Assembly (NCBI GenBank): GCA_004151065.3
Contig: NWUY0304435916.1
Location: 1-12,345, forward strand
DNA: 12,345 nucleotides
Reading direction: 5' to 3'
Origin: Larix sibirica
Taxonomy: Eukaryota > Streptophyta > Pinopsida > Pinales > Pinaceae
In this document: positions 9,395 to 12,345 of the stretch, piece by piece
Numbering within the stretch: the first letter of the stretch is position 1
Layout of the letters: the number at the start of each line of letters is the position of its first letter
Translations under genes and position numbers: made by a program
Notes under the pieces: generated by a model
Told to the model about the DNA's origin: nothing
The model's database searches: none
Seen by the model: the letters and a program-made list of their open reading frames with translations, nothing else

Positions 9395-9608
9395 TTCATG
9401 GAAAAATCTTATAAGATGATACTTGGTTTTTCCATAGCACCCTTTCATCTTTTTTGAAAGAAGAACTGATCCTCCATTAGATTCTTTGATTGTGGAGTCA
9501 CCCGGTGAATAATTTTGTAGTCAATGTTATGTGTCCAACTTTTGTTCACCTTCAAAAACTAGATCTGATCAATAATATATCCCAGGGAAGATAACTTCGT
9601 TACTCTGG
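9395..9608 (-). other. Inner element: leader between primer site and gag-like region
   Basis: About 214 bp between the primer site and the gag-like reading. No repeat or coding motif recognised. An untranslated leader is expected here. Confidence 0.5.
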
Positions 9609-9626
9609 TCCCCAACAACGACGCCA
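9609..9626 (-). other. Primer binding site, tRNA-Asp type
   Basis: On the minus strand, five bases inside the 5' LTR, the sequence reads TGGCGTCGTTGTTGGGGA. From memory, the complement of the plant tRNA-Asp(GUC) 3' end is TGGCGCCGTTGCCGGGGA. The two differ at three positions, all C to T, as expected for decay of methylated cytosines. It fixes the element's orientation as minus. tRNA-Asp primers are known from plant Ty3/gypsy elements such as Athila. Confidence 0.8.
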
Positions 9627-9631
9627 GAAGA

Positions 9632-10886
9632 TGTTAGCGCTAAAAGTTGTCCTCTGACTGAAAACATGACAAGTTTAGCACATCTTAAACAAGGATTTGG
9701 TTTGATTATTGGAGGTAGATTGAATAGGTATCACATTCAAAATATTATGAAGAGTGAAGTCAGGCTATGGTTCGATAGCAATATTCCATTGATTCAATAG
9801 GCATTCATTTGAGGTTAAAGGTGATGTGATCAAATGGATATCTAAAGCTCAAAGCTAAAGACAGTGTCTCAAACTCTTAAATAATTTCAAATGTAATCTT
9901 CATATCACATGCAATCACAATATGAGCTATATTGGAATTCAATCTATAACATAAATAAATCAATGTAGTGCATATATGTTCCTTGCATTCAAACAGGAAG
10001 GAATAAACATAAAATTATAAGGAGATAACATAATTAAACCTTCAAAGAATAGATCTCTGAGCACAGAATATTGCAGAATAAAATGACTTGTTTATTATGA
10101 TTCTTCAATCTTACATCTGTGTTCCAAATCTCACCATGTGAACCCCTAGCTTCCCAAAGGCATGACCCTTTTTACAATACAAATCATACAATTTATAATA
10201 GTTACATAACTCAAGATGTTGCAATATTTTTGGAATCAAATTTCATCCATAAACTAAGAATAGGAATAATCTCTGATTCACTGCTAGAAAGTCTGAAATT
10301 ATGAAGTCAAGTTCCTTCAAATTTGTGATCTGAATTGTTTGGGTGATGACTTGGTGTTTTGAAAAAATACCATGACGGTTTTATGGAAACTTCCATTATG
10401 AAAACACTATATTTTCTCCTAAACCACTGCAAAATTTTGAAAATAGTCCTCACTATATCTAAATCCCCTCATTCTCGAAGTGGGTTTTTAATCATTTCAA
10501 ATGATTCCTTACGGTTTGGTGAGAATCTGTTCCCAAAATTTGATATCCCGAAAATGACGGGAATTATCCACGTGTCTTTGATTTATGCTGCTTGTTCATT
10601 TGATGTTTGATTTCAAAAGAATTCCCTTTATACCACATGATTTGAATCCTTGACAAGTGTTGCTATAAGTCAAAATTTGTTGTAGTGAAACAATGTTGTA
10701 TCAAATAATCCCTTGCTACCAAAACATGTAACATTTAGTAGCACTACTTTCATGAAATTTGCGCATTTCGCTACAAAATCATGCAATCTTCACAAGATTG
10801 AGATTGAAACGAGAGAATCCATATATATTTTATACAAATTTGGCGGACTTCAAAAATTGTTGACTTGGTGAATGTTAGTACTAACA
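9632..10886 (-). repeat. 5' LTR of the inner element (right copy)
   Basis: 1255 bp, plus strand TGTTAGCGCT...TGTTAGTACTAACA. Partner of 6025-7287. Its right terminal 14 bases form a perfect palindrome, and the left terminus nearly does. On the minus strand TATAAAAT occurs near 10832, only about 50 bases from the LTR start, and TTATAAATTG near 10195. As the 5' LTR it should hold the promoter. Confidence 0.95.
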
Positions 10887-10891
10887 CCCGG
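10887..10891. repeat. Target-site duplication, right copy (cccgg)
   Basis: Five bases following the right LTR, matching 6020-6024 with one G/A difference. On the coding strand this is the codon context of LEAG in RT. Confidence 0.85.
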
Positions 10892-11420
10892 CTTCCAAAA
10901 TTCTATCTATCTTTTCTTTTACTTTTTGCTTATATGTCAGATTCAAACAATATTGACTTTGCTTTATTAGCTCGTCATATGGCTTCAACATGATCTTCAT
11001 TTCCCCTAACTCCCTAGAAATCCCTTTCATTTTTGAAAAATGTTGTTGGGAAAAGGATTGGTATTTGCACAGTAAATCGACAATCTTCTCAACAATTTCC
11101 TAATTCAATTAATCCCTGATATTTGTGAACTTGGGATTCTCCTTCATACCAATATTCATCTTTTGCATTTTCAACGGCTTTGTATAATTGACAGATCCAA
11201 GCTTGAGCCCTTCTATTGTGCACTCTCCTTCAGTTTCTGGCACTTACAAATTCCTCGAGTTTTCATTTTTCGGTACTTCTTCAGTAACATTATATAGCAT
11301 TCCAAAACCTCTTTAATGATTGTGATTATTCTAGTGCACTACATAAGGGTATTGGTCCCGTCAATTCTTCTGATGTAAATATCTTGTTTTTTATCACCTA
11401 CAAAATTGTATCCATTAATG
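10892..11420 (-). pseudogene. Outer element: linker and N-terminal end of reverse transcriptase
   Basis: Reading left from about 11010, the minus strand gives MKIMLKPYDELIKQ, then LTYKQKVKEKIDRILEAG, which is the start of Ty3/gypsy RT just before the conserved GIIE segment. That segment resumes at 6019, beyond the inner insertion, in the same frame once one target-site copy is discounted. Upstream (about 11240-11010) the readable pieces are MNIGMKENPKFTNI and EIVEKIVDLLCKYQSFSQQ, the linker usually found before RT. The interval 11400-11250 is poorly readable, with stops in each frame. Confidence 0.82.
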
Positions 11421-11965
11421 GGGTCTCATCCTCAAAACTGAAATTTACCTTGAAGTTGTGATTCATATCTTCCCAATCTGATGTCTTTGTGTACTTCCAG
11501 TTCTACACACCAATTCTTCGGATCGTGTCTAGAGTGTGTACAAACAAGTGTGTCCATTCCTAATTGGGTACTGAATGCCATGTCATAGTGCATTTTGTAA
11601 TATGATCTGAAGGACAACTCAACCCAGTATACTTCTACAAAATATATTTAGTTCAAAATATGACTTGTAGCAACCTACTGGATCGTTGCCAATCATCTAT
11701 TTTATCTTTATGTGCATCCCACCATCTTGTGGGAGTCGCTTTCAGTGTGATATCTAACATTAGCATTCTATGTTACTCGGGTATCTACAATTCAATTTCT
11801 TTCACAAATGTGTTTATATCTGTTAGTCCATCATACTTTGGGAGATTGCTTACCTCAGTTCCAATCCAATGCAATGCGTAGGTAATATGAGCACACCTCC
11901 TTGTAGATATTTCATGTAACAGTTGCTGCCAGTCTTCTAAGAAAGGTTCTGAATCTGACATGCAA
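11421..11965 (-). pseudogene. Outer element: gag-like region lying between protease and RT
   Basis: One minus-strand frame from about 11965 reads EPFLEDWQQLLHEISTRRC, NLPKYDGLTDINTFVKEIE, LDITLKATPTRWWDAHKD, DDWQRSSRLLQVIF and EWTHLFVHTLDTI. A 1-nt shift near 11535 continues as PKNWCVELEVHKDI. The repeated pattern of a helix, a W-rich segment, a spaced W and a terminal F resembles Retrotrans_gag domains; it appears twice (about 11800-11680 and 11600-11440). Several in-frame stops. A gag-like fold after protease is not the textbook gag-PR-RT order. Another possibility is a second, unrelated helical domain. The coding trace is firm; the gag label is inference. Confidence 0.6.
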
Positions 11966-12149
11966 GAGCTAATACTTCACCATCTGAGTACATCATCAAT
12001 AGTAGGATTAACATAGCCATCCATCCATGCAGTCATATTGTAATGGTTATCCAGTTCTTCATTCCTTATTGGTTCCACAAATCGTCTTCCTTCTGTGGGA
12101 TCCAATGGTGCAGTAACTCTCAAGTATTCTACTTCAAAGATAATTTGTC
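11966..12149 (-). pseudogene. Outer element: linker after protease
   Basis: Readable minus-strand pieces are VTAPLDPTEGRRFVEPIRNE and MTAWMDGYVNPTIDDVLRW, with a frame change from the protease near 12135. They join protease to the gag-like region. No catalytic motif. They look like an acidic, flexible linker. Confidence 0.6.
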
Positions 12150-12345
12150 TCTTTTTAGATCAATAATAGCCTAGTTATCAAAGGACCAATCAATTCCAAG
12201 TAACATTGGATAAGGCTTACTATCATCCATTATTTCAATGACTTCAAAATATGTTGTGTTGCGCATTCCATCAATATCAACATCCATGTTAGGAACCCAT
12301 GTCAACCCTTCTATTTACTTTGTTAGTATATTGTTGTTGGACTCA
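12150..12345 (-). pseudogene. Outer element: C-terminal half of aspartic protease
   Basis: Retroviral-type aspartic proteases cut the polyprotein. The minus strand reads WVPNMDVDIDGMRNTTYFEV, then SKPYPMLLGIDWSFDN, stop, AIIDLKRDKL. The LLGIDW block (12203-12186) fits the conserved third motif of these proteases (ILGxDWL), with the typical following beta-strand. The catalytic D[ST]G would lie just beyond the right edge of the window. Stops at AAC-TAG-GCT and in the upstream ILTK segment show decay. The family assignment is good; activity is not possible. Confidence 0.7.

Larger units (their letters stand above)
6025..10886 (-). mobile_element. Nested non-autonomous LTR retrotransposon, gag-only (TR-GAG-like)
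   Basis: A 4862-bp element bounded by two direct LTRs (6025-7287 and 9632-10886) with TG...CA ends and a 5-bp target-site duplication. Orientation is minus, set by the gag-like gene and by the primer site next to the right LTR. The 2344-bp interior has one gag-like coding region and no trace of protease, RT, RNase H or integrase. Movement would have needed proteins from an autonomous relative. By eye the LTRs differ at roughly 12 percent over their first 250 bases, so the insertion is old, though younger than its broken host element. It sits inside the outer element's RT. Confidence 0.93.
1..12345 (-). mobile_element. Decayed Ty3/gypsy LTR retrotransposon (outer element), interrupted by a nested insertion
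   Basis: Read right to left, the minus strand carries the end of a retroviral-type protease, a gag-like region, RT, RNase H, integrase with a C-terminal domain, and then a long additional ORF. RNase H directly followed by integrase is the Ty3/gypsy order; Ty1/copia has integrase before RT. The element is cut by the 6025-10886 insertion inside RT. Many in-frame stops and a few frameshifts show that it is dead. The 5' LTR, primer site and any N-terminal gag lie beyond the right edge of the window. A region at the left edge looks like the start of the 3' LTR. Clade placement (Tat/Ogre-like, suggested only by the extra ORF) is an inference. Confidence 0.85.

Noticed and set aside
10119-10610. Plus-strand short frames in the right LTR
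   Set aside because: Both lie wholly in LTR sequence, and the matching left LTR does not keep the same reading; chance frames.
1-12345. Bacterial or phage features: operons, ribosome binding sites, CRISPR arrays, toxin-antitoxin pairs
   Set aside because: No regularly spaced repeats, no compact gene packing and no prokaryotic signals; all coding traces are plant-type retrotransposon remnants.

Overview
This window looks like repeat-rich nuclear DNA from a land plant. It is AT-rich, it contains no intact cellular gene, and every recognisable coding trace belongs to a decayed LTR retrotransposon of the Ty3/gypsy type. All coding traces read on the minus strand. A large-genome seed plant such as a gymnosperm is my best guess for the host, but the sequence does not prove it. 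I see no rRNA, tRNA, CRISPR or bacterial-type gene.

Two nested elements explain almost everything. The older, outer element fills the window and runs right to left. Its order is: C-terminal half of an aspartic protease (about 12150-12345), an unusual gag-like region lying after the protease (about 11420-11965), a linker, reverse transcriptase (RT; 10892-11010, resuming at 6019-5311), RNase H (about 5310-4920), integrase (about 4680-3485), a purine-rich spacer (2977-3484), a long additional ORF (aORF) with a predicted coiled-coil tail (2976 to about 245), and probably part of the 3' LTR (about 1-244). It is riddled with stop codons but has few frameshifts. RNase H-integrase order and DD35E spacing mark it as Ty3/gypsy.

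The younger, inner element (6025-10886) inserted into the RT coding sequence. It has two 1.26-kb LTRs, a 5-bp target-site duplication with one mismatch (cccag/cccgg), a primer binding site resembling the complement of plant tRNA-Asp, and a 2.34-kb interior carrying only a gag-like gene. No protease, RT, RNase H or integrase is visible, so it is a non-autonomous gag-only element (the architecture called TR-GAG in plants). Removing it together with one target-site copy lets the RT reading continue without a frame change across the junction.

The points most worth a second look are the outer element's domain order (gag-like region after protease, plus a long same-strand aORF after integrase), the gag-only inner element, and the excess of stop codons that appear to derive from CAG, CAA or CGA.
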